Positions 7,312-15,412 of a DNA stretch of 34,604 nucleotides are shown here, piece by piece. The notes beneath the pieces were generated by a model, which worked only from the letters and a program-made list of their open reading frames with translations, made no database searches and was not told where the DNA came from. Numbering within the stretch: the stretch's first letter is position 1; each line of letters opens with the position of its first letter. The position numbers and the translations under genes were made by a program. Source of the DNA: Pseudomonas putida (lineage in GTDB: Bacteria > Pseudomonadota > Gammaproteobacteria > Pseudomonadales > Pseudomonadaceae); the NCBI RefSeq assembly GCF_001941965.1, contig NZ_MKZO01000046.1, positions 1-34,604 on the forward strand, read 5' to 3'.

Positions 7312-8265
7312 ATGAAACTGCATCAACTCCAGGCCCTCGTGTCCATTGCCGACAATGGCAGCATCCGTGCAGCAGCACGCAAGCTCGGCGTATCACAGAC
7401 AGCTGCTGCGAAGGCCGTGCGAGAGCTCGAAAGCGAGCTGCAGTTGCCACTGCTCAACCGTAATGCCAGTGGAGTGGGCCTGACGCGCTACGGCAGATCC
7501 CTGCTCACTCACGCCCGACAGATGCTTGAGCAAATGGGGCGTGCCCAGCAGGAGCTCGCCCACCTCAGGGGCGAGACCGAGGGCCATCTACGCTTCGGAA
7601 TATCGCCCTGGATGGGAATGTCCCTGCTCCCTGAGGCGGTTCGCTTGTTTCGCCTGCAGATGCCAGGAATCCGCCTGGAAATCTTCGAGGGATTGATGGC
7701 TGTGACGCTGCCGCGTCTGCGCGAGGGCACCATGGATTTCGCTATAGGATTGGTTTCCGCCATGCTGCCCCGGCCGGAATTCTCCTGCGAACCCTTGTTG
7801 TCCTACGAGATGTCAGTCATCGCCCGGAAAGGTCATCCAAAGGCAGGTAGTCGCTCGATTCACGAACTGCTGGACCAAGACTGGGCGGTCAACTATCCGG
7901 ACACCAACCACGAAGACTTCATGCAAGAGCTCTTCTGGCAGCATGACGCGCAGATCCCTATCAATCAGATTCAGAGGGCCCAGTCATTACAGTTGATGCT
8001 TTCACTCATGGAGCAGACCGACATGCTGGGATATTGCCCTGAGCCCATGCTGACGGTGCCGATGTATCAAGAGCGTATCGTTCGGCTGAACTTGGCCGAG
8101 TCGTTCGCGACCGACACGATAGGCATCGTGACACCTCGCAATGCCCAGTTGGGCGCTGCTGCCCAAGTATTCGTCGAGTGCTTGCTGCAAACGATTCGCC
8201 GGCGAGCACGCTCGTCCAGGCCAGAGGACACTGTGTTGTTCAACACCCTCAAGCTACTGATCTGA
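7312..8265 (+). CDS. LysR-family transcriptional regulator
   Basis: A 317-residue LTTR. The N-terminal winged HTH reads MKLHQLQALVSIADNGSIRA, then A-A-R-K-L-G-V-S-Q-T-A-A-A-K-A-V-R-E-L-E and L-L-N-R, the standard LTTR helix pattern. A linker helix follows, then the periplasmic-binding-like effector domain from about residue 90 (G-H-L-R-F-G-I-S) to 300. It probably controls the divergent amidase-MFS-porin operon in response to its substrate; this is inferred from position. Its last 12 bases overlap the 3' end of the convergent diguanylate cyclase gene. Confidence 0.92.
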   Translation: MKLHQLQALVSIADNGSIRAAARKLGVSQTAAAKAVRELESELQLPLLNRNASGVGLTRYGRSLLTHARQMLEQMGRAQQELAHLRGETEGHLRFGISPWMGMSLLPEAVRLFRLQMPGIRLEIFEGLMAVTLPRLREGTMDFAIGLVSAMLPRPEFSCEPLLSYEMSVIARKGHPKAGSRSIHELLDQDWAVNYPDTNHEDFMQELFWQHDAQIPINQIQRAQSLQLMLSLMEQTDMLGYCPEPMLTVPMYQERIVRLNLAESFATDTIGIVTPRNAQLGAAAQVFVECLLQTIRRRARSSRPEDTVLFNTLKLLI

Positions 8266-9879
8266 GGTCAGTTCAACTACGCCACTGCAGACACGATTCC
8301 GTCCGCTGTGCTTGGCCTCATACAGATACTCATCCGCATCCTTGAGGAGGGTTTCAGAGCAAGGTTTGCCTCGGCCAGTGCCTGCGACACCGATGGAAAC
8401 AGTGATGCTGCCTACGCCAGGAACTGCATGATCAGCTATTGATTGGCGAATCCGCTCAGCGATAGCCCTGGCTGCCTCGATATCCGTATCCGGCAACACG
8501 ACAGTAAACTCTTCACCTCCTGCCCTGCATACCAGATCATTGGCTCTAGAGTTGATGCGAAGAATCTCGGCGACATGCTTCAGTGCAACGTCGCCCATAT
8601 CGTGGCCATAGGTGTCGTTGACCTTCTTGAAGAAGTCGATGTCGAGAGCCAGTACGCAATAATTCCGTAATGAAGCATCTAGCCGGGCCAGCGAATCGGC
8701 CATGACTCGACGATTGGACAACCCTGTCAGAGGGTCTGTCCGCGCCTCCTCGTTCAGACGCCCGATCTTCAACTGCAGTAATTGAACCCCTACTAGCATC
8801 GCTCGGCGAATTGCAGCCGCATCGCTATACCAGGTGCGGATAGCCTTCAGTCGTTCGGTCGCATCGGTCGCTGATAATTGCGCCGCAATGTTTGATAGCT
8901 GTTGCAGCGGCCTTGAGATAAGGACTGCGCCAAACCAGATCATAAGCATCCCGAGCAAGCTGGCAGGCACCATTCCCAATACCATATCTCGCATCAGGAC
9001 TTTTAAAGGCGCCAGGCTTATCTCTCGGGGTTGCTGCGCGACCACTGCCCAGTTGGCATCTGGCACTTGAGCATACCCCGCCAGCATTGGTACGCCTTTG
9101 TAATTGGCTACGGCCATCGACCCGCTCTCTCCCCGAAGGGCTGCATCTACCGTTTTGCTCCATCCCAGCTTTTGGCCGATGCGTTGCTCTTCAGGATGTG
9201 AGAGCAGTTGTCGCTGGCTGTCAGCCACGAACGCAAAAGTCCCTTCATGATGGAAGTGTCGACTGATGATGGTGTGCAAAGCACTCTGCTTTTGCAGATA
9301 CACCGATCCACCGATCGCGCCAAGGTACTCTCCAGAAGCGTCGAAGATCGGCTGGGAGATCATTACGACAAGGTTGCCGGCAGCAGACATGTAGGCGGAA
9401 CTGACCACCGGCCGGCGCGCAGCGAGGGATTCGTCGATTCCCGGGGAATGAGGCGTGGAGCCGTTGATCTGCATCGGATCCGGGTAGGCCTCTCTGATCC
9501 TCCCGGTCGCATCGATGATGGCAATGGAGTTGAAATCGGTATCCTGGCGTTGTAAGCGGATTGCTTCGGCTCGCAGCACTTCAGCATTTCCCCAATGCTT
9601 ACCCAACTCATCGGCACTGAAGCGGAGATGACTATGGGCCGATCGCAGGAACTCGCCGATGCTGGAGGCGACTTTAGCAGCGTACGCGCGGTTGGACTCC
9701 AGGGCATGCTCGATCAATGCATCCTGTTGCACTCGGTAGGCCGTGACCAAGCTATTGGCCAAAGTCGCCAATACCGACACCATCACGAATATCAGGATCA
9801 ACAAGCGTAAATGCAGTCTGCCTACCTTACCGGGAGGCTGGCCATCCGGGCTTGCAGTGGCGGACACTCGTTCCATCAT
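8254..9879 (-). CDS. Diguanylate cyclase with periplasmic Cache-type sensor
   Basis: A 541-residue inner-membrane enzyme that makes c-di-GMP from two GTP. A first membrane helix (L-L-I-L-I-F-V-M-V-S-V-L) is followed by a roughly 260-residue periplasmic region resembling dCache, a second helix (M-I-W-F-G-A-V-L-I-S-R-P), a short HAMP-like linker and the GGDEF domain. The active site is G-G-E-E-F (454-458), preceded five residues earlier by an R-A-N-D inhibitory I-site (445-448), so product inhibition is expected. D-P-L-T-G-L-S-N-R-R and D-I-D-F-F-K-K-V-N-D are intact. Two adjacent ATGs (9879, 9876) follow GGAG. The Cache ligand is unknown. Nearby genes include an EAL phosphodiesterase and an adhesin-like autotransporter. 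Confidence 0.92.
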   Translation of the reverse strand: MMERVSATASPDGQPPGKVGRLHLRLLILIFVMVSVLATLANSLVTAYRVQQDALIEHALESNRAYAAKVASSIGEFLRSAHSHLRFSADELGKHWGNAEVLRAEAIRLQRQDTDFNSIAIIDATGRIREAYPDPMQINGSTPHSPGIDESLAARRPVVSSAYMSAAGNLVVMISQPIFDASGEYLGAIGGSVYLQKQSALHTIISRHFHHEGTFAFVADSQRQLLSHPEEQRIGQKLGWSKTVDAALRGESGSMAVANYKGVPMLAGYAQVPDANWAVVAQQPREISLAPLKVLMRDMVLGMVPASLLGMLMIWFGAVLISRPLQQLSNIAAQLSATDATERLKAIRTWYSDAAAIRRAMLVGVQLLQLKIGRLNEEARTDPLTGLSNRRVMADSLARLDASLRNYCVLALDIDFFKKVNDTYGHDMGDVALKHVAEILRINSRANDLVCRAGGEEFTVVLPDTDIEAARAIAERIRQSIADHAVPGVGSITVSIGVAGTGRGKPCSETLLKDADEYLYEAKHSGRNRVCSGVVELTSDQ

Positions 9880-9976
9880 GTATCTCCGTAAGGCGAGGGC
9901 TTAACCGGTCGCGCTGTTGTGTTACCGAGCCAGCAGGCGTGGCGGAGGTAACCGCCTCGCCTGAATAAGGATTGTG

Positions 9977-10270
9977 TTATCCGTTTTCCTGGCTACAGAC
10001 ACCGTTGGCGCCATGTTTGCCTGTGTAGGTCAGCGAGGCTGTACCGTCAGGGTTGATGCTCAAAGAAACGGTCACTCCGGCGCCCTTGATCTCGAAGTAC
10101 TCGTCGCTGAATTTCTTCAACTGACCTTTTTTTCCGTTGATGTAAACCGGACCACCCTTGTCTGCGTGTACCTCAATCCCTCCTGGACAGGTGGCGTTAA
10201 CGAGTGGAATTGCCGCACTTGCCATGCTCGAGAAGGCCAGCAGAGAAATAACCGAAATCAGCTTTTTCAT
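9977..10270 (-). CDS. Small secreted protein with two cysteines
   Basis: A 97-residue precursor. The signal peptide MKKLISVISLLAFSSMASAA is followed by an exported domain of about 78 residues with a C-P-G-G-I-E-V-H-A-D motif, G-G-P-V-Y-I-N-G-K-K-G and a final G-V-C-S-Q-E-N-G. The two Cys, one near each end, could form a disulfide in the periplasm. The family looks conserved, but I know no assigned function. It lies between a diguanylate cyclase and a c-di-GMP phosphodiesterase, all on the same strand, and could be co-regulated with them; no partner is proven. Confidence 0.75.
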   Translation of the reverse strand: MKKLISVISLLAFSSMASAAIPLVNATCPGGIEVHADKGGPVYINGKKGQLKKFSDEYFEIKGAGVTVSLSINPDGTASLTYTGKHGANGVCSQENG

Positions 10271-10314
10271 GATGTTCTCCGATCGTTCAGTGAGTAAATC
10301 TGAAGGTTGTCACT

Positions 10315-11868
10315 TCAAAACGCTGTCACGCGTTGGGAAAAGTTGATGAATTCGGCGGCGGCCATTGGTCTGGCAAACAACCAGCCCTGGCCGAATTCGA
10401 CGCCCCGGGCTTGCAAGAACTGCAACTGCCGCTCGGTCTCTATCCCTTCGCCAACCATGGCCAACCCCATTTCATGAGCTAGCGCGATGGTGTGTTCTAG
10501 CACCGGGTGGTCATCCACCTGATCAATGTGTTCGACAAAGCCCTTATCTATCTTTATCAGATCGACGGGCAAATGCTGCAGATACTGCAAGCTCGAGTAA
10601 CCGGTACCAAAGTCGTCCAGTGCAACAAGATGTTGCCGCAGACGACTGGTCTCCAGATTCAAACGTGCTGGCTCCAAATCCAGTCGATCGTTTTCGGTAA
10701 CCTCCAGCCAGACCTGCTGCGCATGAACCCCGGCTTCGGCAATTGCACCTCCCAAAATCTCGAGATAGCGACCATTACAGATGTCGGCCGCAGTCAGATT
10801 CAACGAAACATGCCGAGAGCGATCGCTACGCAGGTAATCGCCGAGATCAGAGCAGATGGCCATGATCATCCGGTCCGTAATGGCCTCGATCAGCCCCGCT
10901 TTCTGTGCAAGCGGAAGGAAACACTCAGGGGAGATCCAGCCGCTGACGGGATGCTGTAGCCGAACCAGCGCCTCCGCACCGCGGCATTGCCCGCTGCGCA
11001 AATCAATGATGGGCTGATAATGAGCCTGGATTCGACCGTGGCGTATAGCCTGTTTCAGTTCGGCTTGCGGGGATAACCGCTCAAGGGTTCGGCGCGCCAC
11101 ACTACGGAGTCCAAGCACTGCCAAAAACATCCCCACCGGCAACACCACCAGCAGGGTCAGCCACAATTGGCTAACCAGTTTCTCCCGCGACAAGGCAACC
11201 ACGACATGCCAGTCCCCACGGCTGACTCTTCGATATAGGAAACCTTGATCCAGGTTCGATCTATCACCGTCATGGATCACGGAAAGTAAGCGGGTGAACG
11301 CGTCATTACTCCCTGAGCTCAACCAGCGTCCCATAGGAGTACCGAGTGCCAGATGGAAACCGGGCTCTAACGAGGTGTCCTTCAAAGGACCAGAGTCCAG
11401 CAACAGATGGAAAGCCGCATAGCTGAGTGTGAGCAGATCATCTTCTGGCCCAACGTTCTGCGTATAACCGGGCAGGTAGACCGATACACCGTCTTGAGTC
11501 CGGAAGTCTTCTTCGGCGTCGGGTATCGGCTGCCGTGATACGCCAGACGTGCTGCAGGCGAGCACCTCTTCTTCGGCGTAACCAACCGATTTGACAGAGA
11601 GGGTATTGAGCACAAGCAAGTTCATCTGTTCGATGCCCTCCGGTGAGCAGGCCGGGAGTTGCGAGTCAGCTACATGCCTGAGGGCGTCGCTAGCCATGGC
11701 GATGGTCTGGTCGGCACGCTGTACGGCAAGCTCAGCCAGAACATCCAACTGCCGTTCGGTGCTTTTGAGCACCATAAGCCAGGCAAGGCCGATACTGCAT
11801 CCCAATGCAACTGCTACGCAGAGGCCACTCGTCAAAGCACCGGCCATTACTATCCTTGAACGTTTCAT
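10315..11868 (-). CDS. CSS-motif EAL c-di-GMP phosphodiesterase
   Basis: A 517-residue inner-membrane enzyme that linearises c-di-GMP. An N-terminal helix leads into a periplasmic CSS-type sensor with L-P-A-C-S and L-A-C-S-T, where Cys oxidation controls activity in known family members. A second helix (L-W-L-T-L-L-V-V-L-P-V-G) leads to the EAL domain. Catalytic motifs are intact: A-E-A-L-V-R-L, S-L-N-L-T-A, E-V-T-E-N-D, D-D-F-G-T-G-Y-S-S, I-K-I-D-K, G-E-G-I-E-T-E and E-F-G-Q-G-W-L-F. GGAG sits 6 bases before the ATG at 11868; the open frame upstream to 11946 overlaps the autotransporter stop and is less likely. It is probably the counterpart of the nearby cyclase. Confidence 0.9.
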   Translation of the reverse strand: MKRSRIVMAGALTSGLCVAVALGCSIGLAWLMVLKSTERQLDVLAELAVQRADQTIAMASDALRHVADSQLPACSPEGIEQMNLLVLNTLSVKSVGYAEEEVLACSTSGVSRQPIPDAEEDFRTQDGVSVYLPGYTQNVGPEDDLLTLSYAAFHLLLDSGPLKDTSLEPGFHLALGTPMGRWLSSGSNDAFTRLLSVIHDGDRSNLDQGFLYRRVSRGDWHVVVALSREKLVSQLWLTLLVVLPVGMFLAVLGLRSVARRTLERLSPQAELKQAIRHGRIQAHYQPIIDLRSGQCRGAEALVRLQHPVSGWISPECFLPLAQKAGLIEAITDRMIMAICSDLGDYLRSDRSRHVSLNLTAADICNGRYLEILGGAIAEAGVHAQQVWLEVTENDRLDLEPARLNLETSRLRQHLVALDDFGTGYSSLQYLQHLPVDLIKIDKGFVEHIDQVDDHPVLEHTIALAHEMGLAMVGEGIETERQLQFLQARGVEFGQGWLFARPMAAAEFINFSQRVTAF

Positions 11869-11939
11869 AAAGATCTCCGGCGGAGCAAAACCAGCATGTC
11901 CTTGAGGATGCCCTCTACCGAGGGCATCCACTGCCGGGT

Positions 11940-14900
11940 TTACCAAAGGATGCGGTAGCCGACCGTTACTTCCAGCGGCTGCTCAATCTTTGGTCCCTGC
12001 TCGTAGTGCACTTCGAGCATGACCTTCTGCCGCTCGCTGAGCTGGACGGTGGTACCAAGGCCATAGTCGGTCCGGGCGCCTGGCAGCGAGTTTTCCAGTT
12101 GATGACCGTCTACCGTCACATGGGTTTTGCCGGCCAACTCCTCGATCTGAGAGACGCTGATGTAGGACTGGATGTGAGAGCCGTTTTCCATGATGAAATC
12201 GCGCCCGGCACGGCCGCCAAGTCGGCCCTCGACAGACTCCTGCGCCTGGGCATCGACCTTGAGGCCATCGCTACTGGTGTAGTGCGGACCGTCCAGGTGT
12301 ACTGCGGATATCTGCGCTTGTGGTTCAACGAACCATCCATCTCCCAGGACGAATTGACGGCCTACTTCGACACTGGCGCCGTAGGCGTTGCCGTCATAAC
12401 GGCCACGCACCCTGTGACCCAGGTTGTCGGTGACTTTGACTTGGCCGTCGAGGTGGTCGTATTTCACTACGGTATCGACATACAGTCCGGTGTCACCGAT
12501 CCAGGTGGTGTACAAACCAACCGATCGACTGTCGATCACACCCTTGCTGCGCTCGCCGAAATCCTGCTCGGAGCGGGCAGCGCCCAGCATGCCGCCGACA
12601 TAGAGACGTCCGTTGCCATCCGTGATAACGGCGTCAGCACCCAATTGCGTACCGTTGATGTTCTGGTCGAAGGCCCGACTATCGTTCGCCTTGAGATGCT
12701 GTTCAGTGGTCATCGCCCGGGCCCACAAGCCGCCCTCGTCCTCGCCGAGACGGAGCTCGCCAAGACGACGATTCAAGGTGCCCATCTCGTTATGCCAGAG
12801 CCCAGCTGCAGCAGTTTGCATTCCGAGAGCAGCGTTCGCTCCTTTGGAGAGGCGTTGATTTTGCGGCAGGTGTGGAACCGACTGATTTGGCTGCGACGGG
12901 GTCAGGGTAGCCATCGCGACGTTAGTACTAACCGGCGTTGGCACCGATTGAGCCGGCAGCGACGGATTCAGGGCCGTCATGGCGACGTTACTACTCACTG
13001 GCGTCGGTACTGATTGAGCCGGCAGCGACGGGTTCAGGGAGGTCATGGCGACGTTGCTGTTCACAGGCGTCGGTACTGATTGAGCCGGCAGCGACGGATT
13101 CAGGGCCGTCATGGCGACGTTGCTGCTTACTGGCGTTGGCACCGATTGAGCTGGCAGCGATGGGTTCAGGGTCGTCATGGCGACGTTGCTGTTCACAGGC
13201 GTCGGTACCGATTGAGCCGGCAGCGACGGATTCAGGGCCGTCATGGCGACGTTGCTGCTCACTGGCGTTGGTACCGACTGAGCCGGCAGCGACGGATTCA
13301 GGGCTGTCATGGCGACGTTGCTGTTCACAGGCGTCGGTACCGACTGAGCAGGCAGCGATGGGTTCAGGGCCGTCATGGCAACTGTGCTGCTCAATGGCGT
13401 TGGTACCGACTGAGCAGGCAGCGACGGATTCAGGGCTGTCATGGCGACGTTGCTGCTCATCGGCGTTGGTATCGCCTGGTAGGGCCGTGCGGGAGCAAGT
13501 GACTGTATGGGCACAATCTGGCCAGTCTCCGCCAGATACCAGTCACTGCCCTGGCGCTGCAGGCCGTAGCGATAGGCGCCAGCGTCCACATGGCCACCCA
13601 GGAGACTAAAGGTGCCTGCGCCACCGCTGCTGGCAACTACTTTCAACGGTGCGCCATTCGCATCATGGCCACTGTCCGCGACCATCAGCTCATGTTGGCC
13701 GCTAACCGAACCCTGTACCGAGAGCAAATCCCCTTGGGTACTGGAAAGATCGGTTTTCATGAGGAAGCGTCCGCTACCGCTAAGATCGCCATGGACGGTC
13801 AGCACCTCGAAGTTGCTTCCGCCAAACATCACATCCGAATTGGTCAGGCTGAGATTGCTCACAGCCGAACTGCCCTTCAGCATCCAGCGACTGTTATCCA
13901 GATCCATGTCCAACATGCCACTTCCGGGCGCTTGCAGCAGGGTGTCGCCTCTCAGTTCACTGTTGCGTGCCGTCAGGTCGAAGCGGCCGTCGCCATTCAC
14001 TCGCGCGAGTTCCACTGCGCTGACCTGAGTCGATTGCAACTGCGCTTTCAATTCGCTGCGAGCCCCCACAAGGAAGGACGTACCCTGTGATGAGATGAGG
14101 TCACTGTCGTCCAGCAAAGCCAGGCCCTGGCTACCCGGTTGGGTTTCAAAAAGAGCTTGCGGACCGGCGATATGGCTGCCACGCAGTTGCAGGTAGCCAA
14201 CGCCAGGGGCCTGGGAAGAGCCTTCGAAAACAACGGTGCTTCCGTCAAGGTTACCGACCGAACTATTGGCCAGGCTGATTCGACTTGCTCCTTCCAGGCC
14301 GAGCGCTGCCGCCGACGAGCCGGTGGCGAGTACCTGGCTGCGCTCCAGCTCTATAACGCCATCACTGGCAACCCTTGCAGCTGCTGCATAGCGTCCCTCG
14401 GTCAGCAACGAACCGTCGGCGACGCGAATGCTCGATCCTGTTGTTGCTCGCAACGCAGAGGCGCGTTCACCCAAGGTATGTACCGTGCTGTTACCAAGCA
14501 GATCGACCCGGCTTTTCTGCTGGATGTTCACACCATCACTGGATGCACCTTCGGTAAAGATGCCGGTTCCCTCCAGTGAAAGAAGGCCGCTTGAGTTCGA
14601 TGCAAGCACACCCGCGCTTTCAGCTTTATGGGTATGAATCAATGTGCCGTTGACGACACCAGCTTGGGTATTGTCGACCTCACGGATACCGGCACTGGAC
14701 ATCTCGAAGGTCTCGATTGAGCCTCGCGCTACGTTCAGCGTGGCATTGGCACCCATGTCGACGCCGGGACTCAACACGCCAAGGGTACGCAGGTCCATAT
14801 CGACAAGATGCAATTCACCATCACGTAAAAGAACCACTGGACTGCGTCCCCCGGAGGTTTGCAGCACGCCGGGGCCTACCAGATCTGCGCGGCTCGCACC

Positions 14901-15257
14901 GCTGATGCTGATCACTGGCGCAGCGCTACCGAGGGTCAGGCCATTCAGGGACTGAGCCATTAACGCTGCGGCGGCTTGCATATCGATACCTGTGCCCGAA
15001 GCATTTCGAACCGAAACGCTATCAATGGCGAAGGTCAGCCCCTGCAGGGAGATCGCAGGATTGGCGCTGGTGACATCAACCTGTTTGCGAACCAGGGTGC
15101 TGACAGATGATTGGTTGTCGAAGCGAAGCGGGGTCGAGTAGTCCGCAGCCATTGCCGAGCCGCTGATCAATGCCGCGACCACCATCGCTATGGGTAGGAG
15201 GCGATGCGGCGGATGACGAGGAGTAGCCATGGTGGTAGAGGCATTATGGGTTTTCAT
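11940..15257 (-). CDS. Autotransporter (type Va) with Pro-rich 22-residue repeats
   Basis: A 1105-residue surface protein. The extended N-terminus and signal peptide end near I-S-G-S-A-M-A. A pertactin-like beta-helix passenger with many G-x-x-L-x-V and S/N-rich turns spans about residues 38-580. Nine 22-residue repeats of the type P-T-P-V-S-S-N-V-A-M-T-A-L-N-P-S-L-P-A-Q follow (597-794). The C-terminal beta-barrel (about 835-1105) begins near G-L-W-A-R-A-M and ends Y-R-I-L-W, a typical outer-membrane terminal aromatic. The repeats sit where the passenger meets the barrel linker and could act as a stalk. The role is likely adhesion or aggregation, by analogy with pertactin-like proteins. It is divergent from a hybrid regulator gene, suggesting control by it. 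Confidence 0.9.
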   Translation of the reverse strand: MKTHNASTTMATPRHPPHRLLPIAMVVAALISGSAMAADYSTPLRFDNQSSVSTLVRKQVDVTSANPAISLQGLTFAIDSVSVRNASGTGIDMQAAAALMAQSLNGLTLGSAAPVISISGASRADLVGPGVLQTSGGRSPVVLLRDGELHLVDMDLRTLGVLSPGVDMGANATLNVARGSIETFEMSSAGIREVDNTQAGVVNGTLIHTHKAESAGVLASNSSGLLSLEGTGIFTEGASSDGVNIQQKSRVDLLGNSTVHTLGERASALRATTGSSIRVADGSLLTEGRYAAAARVASDGVIELERSQVLATGSSAAALGLEGASRISLANSSVGNLDGSTVVFEGSSQAPGVGYLQLRGSHIAGPQALFETQPGSQGLALLDDSDLISSQGTSFLVGARSELKAQLQSTQVSAVELARVNGDGRFDLTARNSELRGDTLLQAPGSGMLDMDLDNSRWMLKGSSAVSNLSLTNSDVMFGGSNFEVLTVHGDLSGSGRFLMKTDLSSTQGDLLSVQGSVSGQHELMVADSGHDANGAPLKVVASSGGAGTFSLLGGHVDAGAYRYGLQRQGSDWYLAETGQIVPIQSLAPARPYQAIPTPMSSNVAMTALNPSLPAQSVPTPLSSTVAMTALNPSLPAQSVPTPVNSNVAMTALNPSLPAQSVPTPVSSNVAMTALNPSLPAQSVPTPVNSNVAMTTLNPSLPAQSVPTPVSSNVAMTALNPSLPAQSVPTPVNSNVAMTSLNPSLPAQSVPTPVSSNVAMTALNPSLPAQSVPTPVSTNVAMATLTPSQPNQSVPHLPQNQRLSKGANAALGMQTAAAGLWHNEMGTLNRRLGELRLGEDEGGLWARAMTTEQHLKANDSRAFDQNINGTQLGADAVITDGNGRLYVGGMLGAARSEQDFGERSKGVIDSRSVGLYTTWIGDTGLYVDTVVKYDHLDGQVKVTDNLGHRVRGRYDGNAYGASVEVGRQFVLGDGWFVEPQAQISAVHLDGPHYTSSDGLKVDAQAQESVEGRLGGRAGRDFIMENGSHIQSYISVSQIEELAGKTHVTVDGHQLENSLPGARTDYGLGTTVQLSERQKVMLEVHYEQGPKIEQPLEVTVGYRILW
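12876..13469. repeat. Nine tandem 66-bp repeats inside the autotransporter gene
   Basis: Nine in-frame 66-bp units each encode 22 residues. Units 1-8 are nearly identical; unit 9 is diverged (T-P-S-Q-P-N-Q-S-V). In the middle units a P-V-N-S-N form alternates with P-V-S-S-N, giving a 132-bp super-period. This suggests growth by duplication of two-unit blocks. Unit number should be prone to slippage and may vary between isolates. The repeats also create long antisense open frames that are not genes. Confidence 0.95.
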
Positions 15258-15412
15258 GATCTTCGTCCTGAAGGTAGGTGACTGTTGCCACCATTCTTCG
15301 CAAGGACGTCTTTCCGGGAGAGACGGAAGCCAGTCACGGCTTGTAGGAAAATGACTACACAGCTCTGCCCCGCATGCGTAGAGTGTCCAAAAGCGCCTAC
15401 AAGGACAGCGTC
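15258..15412. promoter_or_regulatory. Divergent promoter region with nested dyads
   Basis: The 155-bp gap between the autotransporter and the hybrid regulator contains two nested inverted repeats. The outer pair is GTGACTG (15278-15284) and CAGTCAC (15331-15337). The inner pair is TTCCG (15312-15316) and CGGAA (15324-15328). They are candidate binding sites for the LuxR-type HTH of the divergent regulator. Confidence 0.45.

Noticed and set aside
12876..13469. Tandem array as a possible CRISPR
   Set aside because: Units are contiguous 66-bp coding repeats with no unique spacers, and no cas gene is present.
12006..13609. Long rightward open frames opposite the autotransporter gene
   Set aside because: They arise because the 66-bp units keep all frames open; they lack start signals and family features, while the opposite strand encodes a full autotransporter.
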